A stretch of DNA of 64,000 nucleotides from Acidobacteriota bacterium. GTDB lineage: Bacteria; Acidobacteriota; Thermoanaerobaculia; Thermoanaerobaculales; Thermoanaerobaculaceae. Location: positions 1 to 64,000 of the forward strand of contig JACQZW010000050.1 in the NCBI GenBank assembly GCA_016213675.1, read 5' to 3'. The position numbers were made by a program, and so were the translations under genes. A model generated the notes under the pieces. That model saw nothing but the letters and a program-made list of their open reading frames with translations. It did no database searches and was not told the origin of the DNA. Positions 53,281 to 61,165 of the stretch are shown piece after piece (position 1 is the stretch's first letter; every line of letters starts with the position of its first letter).

Positions 53281-53838
53281 ATGGAACACGGAACACGGGG
53301 GCGGGCGGTGGTCAAGTTCCTCTTCTGGACCGCCGTCGCCGCCTCGCTGGTCTTCACGATGGCGCGTGCGCACGTCAGCGGCCGACTGGCGGCGTGGTAC
53401 TACCACACCGCCGCCATCGAGGGGTACGCGGTCAACGCGGACACCTTCCTGGACGCCACCGCGGCCGCCCCGGCGACTCTCGCGGTCGGCAACTTCGAGC
53501 GGATCGAGGGCAGGCAGGCGGTGCCGGTCAAGCAGGGTGACCGGCTGCCCGCCAACGCGAACGGCATCATCGGCAAGGACATCCTGGACAAGGGCGTCCG
53601 CGCCACGCTCGCCGGCGACACCATCGTCGTCAAGGTGCCGTGGAAGATCTCCGAGTCCAAGGGCTTCAAGTTCAAGGACACGTTCAAGCACAAGGGGATC
53701 AAGACCTATCCCTGGGGCGCGGCGTGGAACGTCGCGATGACGCTCGGGATCGGCCTGGCCCTGGGCTTCATGGCGGAGGGGTTCACCGACCTCCTGGGCA
53801 TCAAGCTCGAGAAGATCCGCCACTTCGAAGGGCATTAG
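53281..53838 (+). CDS. Membrane-anchored protein of unknown function paired with a TSUP transporter
   Basis: A 185-residue protein with one hydrophobic helix near the N-terminus (KFLFWTAVAASLVFTMA), a central outside domain of about 120 residues rich in Lys and Gly (QAVPVKQGDRLPANANGIIGKDILDKG, in pieces) and a second helix near 150-172 (NVAMTLGIGLALGFMAEGF). Both ends should be cytoplasmic with the middle in the periplasm. I know no named family. It begins the second part of the cluster, after a hairpin, with AGGAGG five bases before the ATG, and ends 10 bases before the transporter gene, so it is probably an accessory subunit. Confidence 0.75.
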   Translation: MEHGTRGRAVVKFLFWTAVAASLVFTMARAHVSGRLAAWYYHTAAIEGYAVNADTFLDATAAAPATLAVGNFERIEGRQAVPVKQGDRLPANANGIIGKDILDKGVRATLAGDTIVVKVPWKISESKGFKFKDTFKHKGIKTYPWGAAWNVAMTLGIGLALGFMAEGFTDLLGIKLEKIRHFEGH

Positions 53839-53848
53839 GGAGGCCGGC

Positions 53849-54910
53849 ATGTTCGATTTCGTCGTTGCAGGCGTCGTCGCACCCATCTTCCTGCTCGTCT
53901 TCGTCGGCTTCACCGTGGGCACCGTCGGCGGCTTCATCGGCGTCGGCGGCGGGTACATGGTGACGCCGGCGCTCATCGTCTTCGGGTTCCCCGGCTACAT
54001 GGCCTCGGGCATCGACATGACCCACATCGCCGGCAAGGGCCTGGTCTCGACCATCAGGCACCGACAACTCGGCAACATCGACTGGACGATGGCCCTGTCG
54101 ATGGTCGCCGGGACCATGCTCGGCGTCGAGCTGGGCGTCCGCCTGCTCGTCTACTTCAAGAAGCTCGGGATCTCGGGCGTGGTCCTGCTGCTCACCTCCG
54201 TGGTGGTCATGTTCAGTCTCTTCCTCTACACCCAGATCGAGACCCGGCGCGCCCACCGCAAGGCCGAGCAGATGACCCGCGACGGCCAGAAGATCATGCG
54301 GGAGATCCAGACCTCGAACCTCCCCTCGTACTTCCAGAGGATCCCGTTCTTCCCCATCGTCCGCTGCCGGACCGCCCGGGTCGTGGTGTCGATGTGGGTG
54401 ATCGTCGGGGTCGGCGTCATCACCGGCTTCCTCGCCGGCTTCCTCGGCGTCGGCGGCGGGTTCATCCGGGTCCCGGCGCTCGTCTACCTGGTCGGCGCCT
54501 CGACCCACATCGCGGTCGGCACCGACCTCGTCGAGATCGTCTTCTCCGGCGGCTACGGGGCGCTGCGTCACTCGATGGAGGGCCACGTCGACATGATGGC
54601 GGTGCTGTTCATGATCCTCGGGGCCATGTTCGGAGCGCAGTTCGGGTCGATCGCCACGTCGTACGTGCGCGGCCCGGCGATCCGCTACATCCTGTCGTAC
54701 TCGCTGATCCTCGCCACCTGCGGCGCCGTGCTGCGCCTCGCCTACGTCCTCACCGGCCAGTCCGTCGAGATCCTCTCGCTGCTGGCGGTCATGCTCACCC
54801 TCGGCGAGATGATCTTCCTCTGCCTGTTCATCATCTCGTTGGTGCTGTTCGCGATCCGCCACCGGAAGGGCAAGACCGTGCCGCCGTGGGTCCCCTCGCT
54901 CGTCGTGTAA
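53849..54910 (+). CDS. TauE/SafE (TSUP) family anion exporter
   Basis: A 353-residue inner-membrane transporter of the TSUP family, which moves sulfite, sulfoacetate, thiosulfate and other sulfur anions or organic acids. The two homologous halves each carry the glycine signature: GGFIGVGGGYMVTPALIVFG near residue 27 and AGFLGVGGGFIRVPALVYL near 200. Eight or nine helices can be counted, and a long cytoplasmic loop (about 130-180, basic and helical) separates the halves, which is longer than usual. The substrate cannot be told from sequence; an anion-type porin upstream supports an inorganic anion. Confidence 0.87.
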   Translation: MFDFVVAGVVAPIFLLVFVGFTVGTVGGFIGVGGGYMVTPALIVFGFPGYMASGIDMTHIAGKGLVSTIRHRQLGNIDWTMALSMVAGTMLGVELGVRLLVYFKKLGISGVVLLLTSVVVMFSLFLYTQIETRRAHRKAEQMTRDGQKIMREIQTSNLPSYFQRIPFFPIVRCRTARVVVSMWVIVGVGVITGFLAGFLGVGGGFIRVPALVYLVGASTHIAVGTDLVEIVFSGGYGALRHSMEGHVDMMAVLFMILGAMFGAQFGSIATSYVRGPAIRYILSYSLILATCGAVLRLAYVLTGQSVEILSLLAVMLTLGEMIFLCLFIISLVLFAIRHRKGKTVPPWVPSLVV

Positions 54911-54921
54911 GGAGGTCGATA

Positions 54922-55041
54922 ATGCCGAAAAAGTTGCGTTGGTTCATCGACTCGATGTTCGGCTACTGGGTCCTGCTCCTGGTCATCTCCCTCGGCACCG
55001 CCGCGGGGATCTACGAGATCTGGCTCAAGGGCCGGATGTAG
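54922..55041 (+). CDS. 39-residue single-helix membrane protein
   Basis: A tiny protein with a basic start (MPKKLRWFIDSMFGYW), one membrane helix (VLLLVISLGTAAGIYEIWL) and the end KGRM. The ATG at 54922 has a perfect GGAGG seven bases upstream and lies 11 bases after the transporter stop codon, so it is clearly translated in the operon. Small single-helix proteins of this kind often regulate or complete a transporter or kinase. No homologue is known to me. Confidence 0.75.
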   Translation: MPKKLRWFIDSMFGYWVLLLVISLGTAAGIYEIWLKGRM

Positions 55042-55050
55042 GGAGGGGCC

Positions 55051-55254
55051 ATGTCCAAGCCCTGGCAGATCGTGGCCAACACCGTGCTCTACGGCTTCCT
55101 CCTCTGGCTTCTCTACGACTCGACGCTGCACGAGTGGGACCCGTGGTTCGCCTTCGTGGTCGCCTTCGTCCTCGTCCTGGCGATCGTCATCAGCCTGATC
55201 CCGGCGCTCCACGCCCCACGCGTCTCGCCCGGGCAATACCCGTACGATGACTGA
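55051..55254 (+). CDS. 67-residue two-helix membrane protein
   Basis: A small membrane protein with two helices (about 8-23 and 31-51), a short acidic loop with STLHEWDPW, and the end SPGQYPYDD. The ATG at 55051 has GGGAGG six bases upstream and the stop codon overlaps the next gene by 8 bases. Together with the 39-residue protein it gives three extra helices next to the TSUP transporter. Confidence 0.75.
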   Translation: MSKPWQIVANTVLYGFLLWLLYDSTLHEWDPWFAFVVAFVLVLAIVISLIPALHAPRVSPGQYPYDD

Positions 55255-55891
55255 CCCGACCGCCCTGCGCGCGGAGCTGCGTCGCCTCGTCGAGAAGCAG
55301 GCCCGTGGCGACATCGGCCGGCGCGACTTCGACCGCCAACTCGCCGAGGGCGGTGTCGCGCTGGTCCGCGCGCTGGTGTCGGAACGGCTCGGCGACGGCG
55401 AGCGGATCGTGGCCGAGCACCACGCGGTGCTCGGCCACCTCCGCCTCGCGTCGTCGGTGCTCGCCGAGCCGGAGCAGGAGGCGATCAGCCTGTTCCTCAC
55501 CGGTCGGCGCCTCCTTCGCCTACGCTGCCGGATCATCCCGGGCCGGCCGCCCACCGGGGACGACCGCGACGGCACCGTCATCGACGAGGTGCCGATCGCG
55601 ACCATCACCGCCCTCGGGACGCGGCGCCGGGTGCGGATTGGCGAGGTGGCGGCGGGCGCGGTGATCACCGCGCTCGCCCTGGTCTTCAAGCCCTGGCTGC
55701 TCATCACCGGCACGTTGCTGGCCGGGCTCGGCATCGCGGGCATGCTCCACGGCCTGCTGCTGCCGACCCGCTGGGTCGAGATCCAGGGGCCGGACCGCGG
55801 CGCGGACGACGTCTTCCGCGTCCACGCGATGGGCCGCAAGAGCGGCCGCGCGCTGCTCGCCCGGCTGCGCGCCGCGACCGCCGGAGGCTGA
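55247..55891 (+). CDS. Two-helix membrane protein with soluble N-terminal domain
   Basis: A 214-residue protein. Residues 1-75 are helical and charged (LRAELRRLVEKQARGDIGRRDF). A beta-like part around 80-130 (ISLFLTGRRLLRLRCRI, then DEVPIATITALGTRRRVRIG) resembles a PH-like fold. Two adjoining helices at about 133-170 (VAAGAVITALALVFKPWLLI and ITGTLLAGLGIAGMLHGLL) are followed by a basic tail. I cannot assign a family with confidence. It overlaps the preceding small gene by 8 bases and belongs to the same operon. Confidence 0.7.
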   Translation: MTDPTALRAELRRLVEKQARGDIGRRDFDRQLAEGGVALVRALVSERLGDGERIVAEHHAVLGHLRLASSVLAEPEQEAISLFLTGRRLLRLRCRIIPGRPPTGDDRDGTVIDEVPIATITALGTRRRVRIGEVAAGAVITALALVFKPWLLITGTLLAGLGIAGMLHGLLLPTRWVEIQGPDRGADDVFRVHAMGRKSGRALLARLRAATAGG

Positions 55892-55901
55892 GGAGGGAAC
55901 G

Positions 55902-56339
55902 TTGAGCGAACGCCACCGTCGCGTGGACCCCGGACCGACCCCGCCCCGCGTCCTGCTCGTCGACGACGAGGCGCTGTTCCGCGAGACCCTGGCCAAGGTG
56001 CTGCGGGCCCGCGGCCTCGAGGTGCGGACCGCCGGCTCCGGCGCCGGGGCGTTCGACGCGATCGAGGCCGAGCCCGCCGACGTGGTCGTGCTCGACCTCA
56101 AGATGCCCGGGCTCAACGGCCTCGCGACCATGCACCGGCTGCGCGAGATCGCCCCGGGCGTCCCGGTCATCATCCTCACCGGCCACGGCACGGTGGACGC
56201 CGGCCTCACCGCGCTCGACGACCTCGCCTTCGACTTCCTCCTCAAGCCGGTGCCGCCCGACCGGCTCCTCGAGGTGATCCTCGCCGCGATCGCGTCCGGG
56301 CGGACGCCGGGGGGCGGGCGCACGAAGGGCGACCGATGA
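55902..56339 (+). CDS. Single-domain response regulator (receiver) upstream of the Cache kinase
   Basis: A 145-residue protein with one complete receiver domain: acidic pair in VLLVDDEALF, phosphorylated Asp in VVVLDLKMPGLNG, Thr in IILTGHGT and Lys in LLKPVPP. No output domain follows, so it acts through protein contacts or as a phosphate relay. The TTG start has GGAGGAGG-like sequence upstream. Its stop codon overlaps the kinase start (ATGA), and a second receiver follows the kinase, so one kinase appears to serve two receivers. Confidence 0.88.
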   Translation: MSERHRRVDPGPTPPRVLLVDDEALFRETLAKVLRARGLEVRTAGSGAGAFDAIEAEPADVVVLDLKMPGLNGLATMHRLREIAPGVPVIILTGHGTVDAGLTALDDLAFDFLLKPVPPDRLLEVILAAIASGRTPGGGRTKGDR

Positions 56340-58018
56340 GCGCCGGAGGCGCAAACGGCTACCGCACGATGTTCCGCACCCTGGTGGTGCGCATCCTCGC
56401 CGTCTCGGTCCTGCCGCTGCTCGTCATCGCGAGCGCCAACTTCGTCCTCTTCCTCTCGCTCAACCGCTCCGTCGTCATCGACGGCCACCGCTCGCTGCTG
56501 CGCTACCACAGGGAGTCGATCGAGGCGTTCCTCGCGAGCATCACCGCGGAGGTCGCCACCCTGGCGCACCAGTACACCCTCGCCGAGCTCGAGGGGGGCG
56601 ACCTCGAGCGCGTCTTCGAGGTGATCCAGCGCCAGGCCTCGGTGTACACCGACGTCGGCATCATCGGCAGCGACGGCGAGCACCTGAAGTACGTCGGCCC
56701 CTACAACCTCGCCGGCCGCAACTACCGCTCGACCGAGTGGTTCGCCCAGGTCGTCGAGAAGGGCGTGTATGTCTCCGACGTGTTCATGGGCTTCCGCGGC
56801 GTGCCCCACTTCGTCATCGCGGTCAAGCGGCAGGAGGGCGACGGCTTCTGGATCCTGCGCGCGACGGTCAACACCGACTACTTCTCCAAGCTGGTCGACG
56901 CGGCGCGGCTGGGACGGACCGGCGAGACGTTCATCGTCAACCGGCAGGGGCTGTACCAGACCAGGACCCACTTCGCCGGCAACCTCCTGGAGCCCTCGGG
57001 CTACCCGGACCTCGAGCCGCACGACGGCATCCGGGTGCGCCGCCTCGAGGTCGGCGGGAAGGGCTACTTCTACACCACCACCTGGCTCGCCGCGCCCCGC
57101 TGGCTGCTGATCTCGCGCCAGGAGGTGTCGGACGCCTACACCCCGCTGCGGCGGGCGATCGTGGTCGGGATCCTGATGTCGGCGGCCGGGGTCGTCGGCG
57201 CCGGGATCCTCGCCGTGGTGGTGGCGCGCTCGCAGGTCCGCCGCATCAAGCGGGCGGACCGCGAGAAGGAGGCGCTCACGGCGCGCCTGGTCGCCACCGG
57301 CAAGACCGCGGCGGTCGGCGAGATGTCGGCGGGCCTCGCGCACGAGATCAACAACCCGCTGGCGACCATCGACACCCTGCAGACCTGGATCCGCGACCTC
57401 GCCGGGACCGCGCCGATCGCCGAGGACGACCGCGCCGAGATCCTCGACTCGGCGGGCAAGATCGGCGAGCAGGTCGAGCGCTGCAAGGCGATCACCCAGG
57501 GGCTCCTCAAGTTCGCCCGGCGGGTCGAGACGAGGCCGGCCGAGGTCCAGCTCAACGACGTGCTCCGCGAGCTCGCGACCATCCTGCGGGCGCGGGCCCG
57601 CGTCGAGGGCGTCGAGCTCGTCACCGAGCTCGCGCCGCTGCCGGCGATGCTCGCCTCGACCACCCACCTGCAGCAGGTGTTCGTCAACCTGGTCAACAAC
57701 GCCGTCGACGCGGTGGCGGGCAAGCCCGACGGCCGCGTCGAGATCCGCTCCCGGCTCGAGGACGGGACGATCCGCGTCGACGTCATCGACAACGGCGCCG
57801 GCATCCCGCCAGAGAACCTGTCGAGCATCTTCCTGCCGTTCTTCACCACCAAGCCGGTCGGCCAGGGCACCGGCCTGGGTCTGGCGATCTGCCACGGCCT
57901 GATCCAGGAGTTGGGCGGCGCGATCGGGGTGTCGAGCACGGTCGGCGAGGGCACGACGTTCACCGTGACGCTGCCGCCCATGCCGGCCGGCGCACAGCCC
58001 CAGGGAGGGACCCCGTGA
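56336..58018 (+). CDS. Membrane sensor histidine kinase with double-Cache domain
   Basis: A 560-residue kinase with a helix at about 17-42, a periplasmic dCache sensor of about 220 residues (YTDVGIIGSDGEHLKYVGPY, then YRSTEWFAQVVEKGVYVSDVF in pieces, ending PRWLLISRQEVSDAY), a second helix at about 278-300 (VGILMSAAGVVGAGILAVVV) and a kinase core: HisKA with AGLAHEINNPLATIDTL and HATPase with DNGAGIPPENLSSIFLPFFTTK (in pieces). dCache domains bind amino acids, organic acids or other small ligands. The gene overlaps the receiver genes on both sides (ATGA and GTGA), so the three proteins are made together. It is not closely similar to the kinase at 47780 in its sensor. Confidence 0.92.
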   Translation: MSAGGANGYRTMFRTLVVRILAVSVLPLLVIASANFVLFLSLNRSVVIDGHRSLLRYHRESIEAFLASITAEVATLAHQYTLAELEGGDLERVFEVIQRQASVYTDVGIIGSDGEHLKYVGPYNLAGRNYRSTEWFAQVVEKGVYVSDVFMGFRGVPHFVIAVKRQEGDGFWILRATVNTDYFSKLVDAARLGRTGETFIVNRQGLYQTRTHFAGNLLEPSGYPDLEPHDGIRVRRLEVGGKGYFYTTTWLAAPRWLLISRQEVSDAYTPLRRAIVVGILMSAAGVVGAGILAVVVARSQVRRIKRADREKEALTARLVATGKTAAVGEMSAGLAHEINNPLATIDTLQTWIRDLAGTAPIAEDDRAEILDSAGKIGEQVERCKAITQGLLKFARRVETRPAEVQLNDVLRELATILRARARVEGVELVTELAPLPAMLASTTHLQQVFVNLVNNAVDAVAGKPDGRVEIRSRLEDGTIRVDVIDNGAGIPPENLSSIFLPFFTTKPVGQGTGLGLAICHGLIQELGGAIGVSSTVGEGTTFTVTLPPMPAGAQPQGGTP

Positions 58019-58455
58019 CCGGCTTCGCGGTCCTGCTCGTCGACGACGAGGTCGCGTTCACGGCGATCCTCGCCAAGGTGCTGCGCCGGCGGGGCATCGA
58101 CGTCGAGGTCTACAACCGCGGCGACGGGGTGCTCGACCGGGTGCGACGCGGCAGCGTCGACGTCGCCATCCTCGACGTCAAGATGCCCGGCACCAGCGGC
58201 CTCGAGCTGCTCGCCGAGATCAAGCGGCACGCGCCGGGCACCGAGGTGATCCTGATGACCGGCCACCTGTCGCTCGACGACGAGGCCGACGGGCTGGCGG
58301 CCGGGGCGTTCGCCTACCTGCTCAAGCCGCACCCCATCGACGACCTGGTGGCGCGGGTCGAGGCGGCCGCCGCCTCCGCCCGGAGCCGCGAGTCGCGGGG
58401 CCAGGGTCCCGGTGCGGGCAGGCGTGACGCCGAGCCTCCGGAGGGCTCACACTAG
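58015..58455 (+). CDS. Single-domain response regulator downstream of the Cache kinase
   Basis: A 146-residue receiver domain, complete: VLLVDDEVAF, phosphorylated Asp in VAILDVKMPGTSG, Thr in ILMTGHLS and Lys in YLLKPHPIDD. A Gly/Arg/Pro-rich tail of about 25 residues replaces an output domain. The GTG start overlaps the kinase stop codon. With the receiver at 55902 and the degenerate receiver at 51143 it makes three receiver-like proteins in one cluster without DNA-binding output, which points to control of protein activity more than transcription. Confidence 0.87.
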   Translation: MTGFAVLLVDDEVAFTAILAKVLRRRGIDVEVYNRGDGVLDRVRRGSVDVAILDVKMPGTSGLELLAEIKRHAPGTEVILMTGHLSLDDEADGLAAGAFAYLLKPHPIDDLVARVEAAAASARSRESRGQGPGAGRRDAEPPEGSH

Positions 58456-58474
58456 GGGGCGAGGACCTCAGGCC

Positions 58475-61111
58475 ATGGCGGACCCCACCGACAGCCGCGC
58501 CGCGTCGCCCCTCGGCACCATGGCGCAGCACGCGTGGCGCCACGTCGCGCTGTTCCTCGAGGTGATCGGGCTCCGCCACCCGGCCCCACCGCCCGCGGCG
58601 GACCACGTCGCCCGCTTCCGCCTCTACCACACCGAGTTCCGCACCCTCATCGCGGCCAACGACAGCTTCCTCAAGACCGTGAGCGAGCTCGAGCAGGCGC
58701 TGCACGCGCCCACCTTCTTCGACGCCTCGTTCGTCACCCGCCGGGCGGTGCGGGCCCTGGCCGACGTCCACCGCATGGTGGCCAGCCTCGAGGTGATCTC
58801 CGCCGGCCGGCACGGCGACCTGCGCGGCGCGATCGAGCGCATCGGCGCCGAGGTGTCCGCGGCGGCCGCCGGCCAGACGGCGGCGGGCGAGCGCCTCGTC
58901 CTCGACCTCGGCGAGGTGACGGCCACCGACGGCGACCTGGCCGGCGGCAAGATGGCCAACCTCGGCGAGCTCCGCAACGCCGTCGGCCTCGCCACCCCGG
59001 ACGGCTTCGTGGCCACGACCGAGGCGTACCAGCTCCTCCTACGCGAGGCGTCGACCCGCCTCGACGGCGGCGAGCCGGGCGCGGCCGACGACGCGCTGGC
59101 CGAGTTGCTCCGCACCGGGGCGCTCCCGCCCGAGGTCGGCGAGGCGATTCTCGCCGCCTTCGACCGTCTGGCCGCCCGTCTCGGCCACGTGCCCCGTCTC
59201 GCCGTGCGCTCGTCGGCGCTCGGCGAGGACGGCCGCCGCTCGTTCGCCGGCCAGTTCCTCACCGTCCTCAACGTCGATCGCGCCGGCCTCCTCGCCGCGT
59301 ATCGCGAGGTCGTGGCCAGCCTCCACTCGCGCGAGGCGGCCGCCTACCGCCGGCTGCACGGCATCGAGCCCGGCGCGGCTGCGATGGCCGTCGGGTTCGT
59401 CGAGATGGTCGACGGCGGGTGCGGCGGCATCGCGTACTCGGTCGATCCCGGCGCCCCCGCCGACGGCCGGGTGCGGATCGAGGCGGTGCGCGGCCTCGGG
59501 GTCACCCTGGCGGACGGCGGCTCGGCCGCGGAGACCGTCCTCGTCGAGCGCGGCAGCGAGACGCCGCGCGTCGACCGGGTGCGCGCGCGGCAGACGCACC
59601 GCGCCGACTGCGACGCCGCCGGCGGCGTCCGCGAGGAGGCGGTGGACGAGGCGGCCGCGGCTCCGGTCTGCCTCGACGACGCCGACGCGGCGCGCCTGGC
59701 CCGCTGGGCGCAGGTGCTCGAGGCCCACTTCGGCGGCGCCCAGGACATCGAGTGGGCAAGGGGCCGCGACGGGCAGCTCGCGCTCCTCCAGTGCCGGCCG
59801 CTGCGGCTGCCCGGCATCGCCGCGGCCCGCCACGCCCCGGCCGCCGGCGCCACCGTCCTGCTCGCCGGCGGCGAGGCGGCCTGCCCGGGGGTCGGCCGCG
59901 GCGTCGCGGTGCGCCTCGACGAGGACGACGACATCGAGTCGTTTCCCGACGGCGGCGTGCTGGTCGCGCGGCGCTCCTCGCCCCGCTTCGTCCGGCTCAT
60001 GGCCCGGGCCGGGGCGATCGTCACCGACGCCGGCAGCGTCACCGGCCACATGGCCTCCCTCGCCCGCGAGTTCGGCGTCCCTACCCTCGTCGACACCCGC
60101 ACCGCGACCCGCGACGTCCCGGCCGGCGCCGAGGTCACGGTCGACGCCGGCGCCGGCCTCGTCTACCTCGGTCAGGTGCCCGGGCTCGAGCCCGCCCGGC
60201 CGCCGCGCGCGAGCGCGGAGGGCGATGACCACCCGCTGCGCGGCACCCACGCCCACGCGCTGCTCGGGCGCGTCGTCGACCTCCTCGCGCCGCTCAACCT
60301 CACCGACCCGCGGGCCCGCGACTTCGCGCCCGAGGCGTGCCGCACGCTCCATGACGTCGCCCGCTTCGTCCACGAGAAGTCGTACGAGGAGATGTTCCGG
60401 CTCGGCGAGGACCTCGGCGACGCCCGCGCCGCCGCCCACAAGCTCGACGTCTTCCTCCCCATCGACCTCTACGTCGTCGACCTCGGCGGCGGCGTCCGGG
60501 CGCCGGCGCACGGCGCGCGCCTCAAGCCGGGCCACGTCACCTCGACGCCGCTGGCGGCGTTCCTCCGCGGCACCCTCGACCGGCGGCTGCCGCGCTTCGG
60601 CCCCAAGCCGATCGACGTCGGCGGCTTCCTCTCGGTGATGATGCGGCACGCTCTGACCAGCCCGGAGACCGACCAGACGTTCCGCGACCCCAGCTACGCG
60701 ATCGTCTCCGACGCCTACCTCAACTTCACCGCCCGCGTCGGCTACCACTTCGCCGTCGTGGACTCGTACTGCGGGCCGAACCCCAACCGCAACTACATCG
60801 GCTTCCGCTTCAAGGGCGGCGCCGCCGACAAGACCCGCCGGCACCGCCGGGTGCGGGCGATCGCCGGGATCCTCCGCGAGCACGGCTTCTTCGTCGAGCT
60901 GACCGGCGACATGGTGCGGGCGCGGATGGGCAAGGCCCGCGAGGAGGACATCGTCGCCCGCCTCGAGATGCTCGGCCGCCTCATGCAGTTCTTCCGCCAG
61001 ATGGACGTCGCGATGGTCTCGGACGAGTCCGTCGAGCGGTTCAAGGACGCCTTCCTGCGCGACGACTTCTCGGTCCTCGGCACCGGCGACCCGCCACCCG
61101 ACAGCCTGTAG
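58475..61111 (+). CDS. PEP-synthase-like phosphotransferase with unfamiliar C-terminal domain
   Basis: An 878-residue protein. Residues 1-130 are helical with no known family. Residues 130-450 form the ATP-binding domain of pyruvate phosphate dikinase/PEP synthase (GGKMANLGELRNAVGLATPDGFV, LAVRSSALGEDGRRSFAGQF in pieces). The swivelling phosphohistidine domain follows, with His525 in GSVTGHMASLAREFGVPT. The PEP/pyruvate-binding TIM barrel that should come next is absent; instead residues 565-878 form a different domain (NPNRNYIGFRFKGGAADKTRR and DVAMVSDESVERFKDAFLRDDF). It probably moves phosphate from ATP through His525 to an unknown acceptor, as rifampin phosphotransferase does in its own way. 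It starts 19 bases after the receiver gene. Confidence 0.83.
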   Translation: MADPTDSRAASPLGTMAQHAWRHVALFLEVIGLRHPAPPPAADHVARFRLYHTEFRTLIAANDSFLKTVSELEQALHAPTFFDASFVTRRAVRALADVHRMVASLEVISAGRHGDLRGAIERIGAEVSAAAAGQTAAGERLVLDLGEVTATDGDLAGGKMANLGELRNAVGLATPDGFVATTEAYQLLLREASTRLDGGEPGAADDALAELLRTGALPPEVGEAILAAFDRLAARLGHVPRLAVRSSALGEDGRRSFAGQFLTVLNVDRAGLLAAYREVVASLHSREAAAYRRLHGIEPGAAAMAVGFVEMVDGGCGGIAYSVDPGAPADGRVRIEAVRGLGVTLADGGSAAETVLVERGSETPRVDRVRARQTHRADCDAAGGVREEAVDEAAAAPVCLDDADAARLARWAQVLEAHFGGAQDIEWARGRDGQLALLQCRPLRLPGIAAARHAPAAGATVLLAGGEAACPGVGRGVAVRLDEDDDIESFPDGGVLVARRSSPRFVRLMARAGAIVTDAGSVTGHMASLAREFGVPTLVDTRTATRDVPAGAEVTVDAGAGLVYLGQVPGLEPARPPRASAEGDDHPLRGTHAHALLGRVVDLLAPLNLTDPRARDFAPEACRTLHDVARFVHEKSYEEMFRLGEDLGDARAAAHKLDVFLPIDLYVVDLGGGVRAPAHGARLKPGHVTSTPLAAFLRGTLDRRLPRFGPKPIDVGGFLSVMMRHALTSPETDQTFRDPSYAIVSDAYLNFTARVGYHFAVVDSYCGPNPNRNYIGFRFKGGAADKTRRHRRVRAIAGILREHGFFVELTGDMVRARMGKAREEDIVARLEMLGRLMQFFRQMDVAMVSDESVERFKDAFLRDDFSVLGTGDPPPDSL

Positions 61112-61119
61112 GCGAACCG

Positions 61120-61150
61120 AGCCCCGGGGCGAGGCGATCGCCCCGGGGCT
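61120..61150. terminator. Perfect 13-bp hairpin between convergent genes
   Basis: AGCCCCGGGGCGA and TCGCCCCGGGGCT pair perfectly around the five-base loop GGCGA. It lies between the stop codons of the phosphotransferase and the opposite exported-protein gene and is symmetrical, so it could serve both strands. No T tract follows. Confidence 0.65.
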
Positions 61151-61165
61151 GCGAGGATCAGTCGC

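Noticed and set aside
53849..54910. Naming the exporter as a sulfite or taurine-pathway transporter
   Set aside because: TSUP family members carry many substrates and no sulfur-metabolism gene is in the window.
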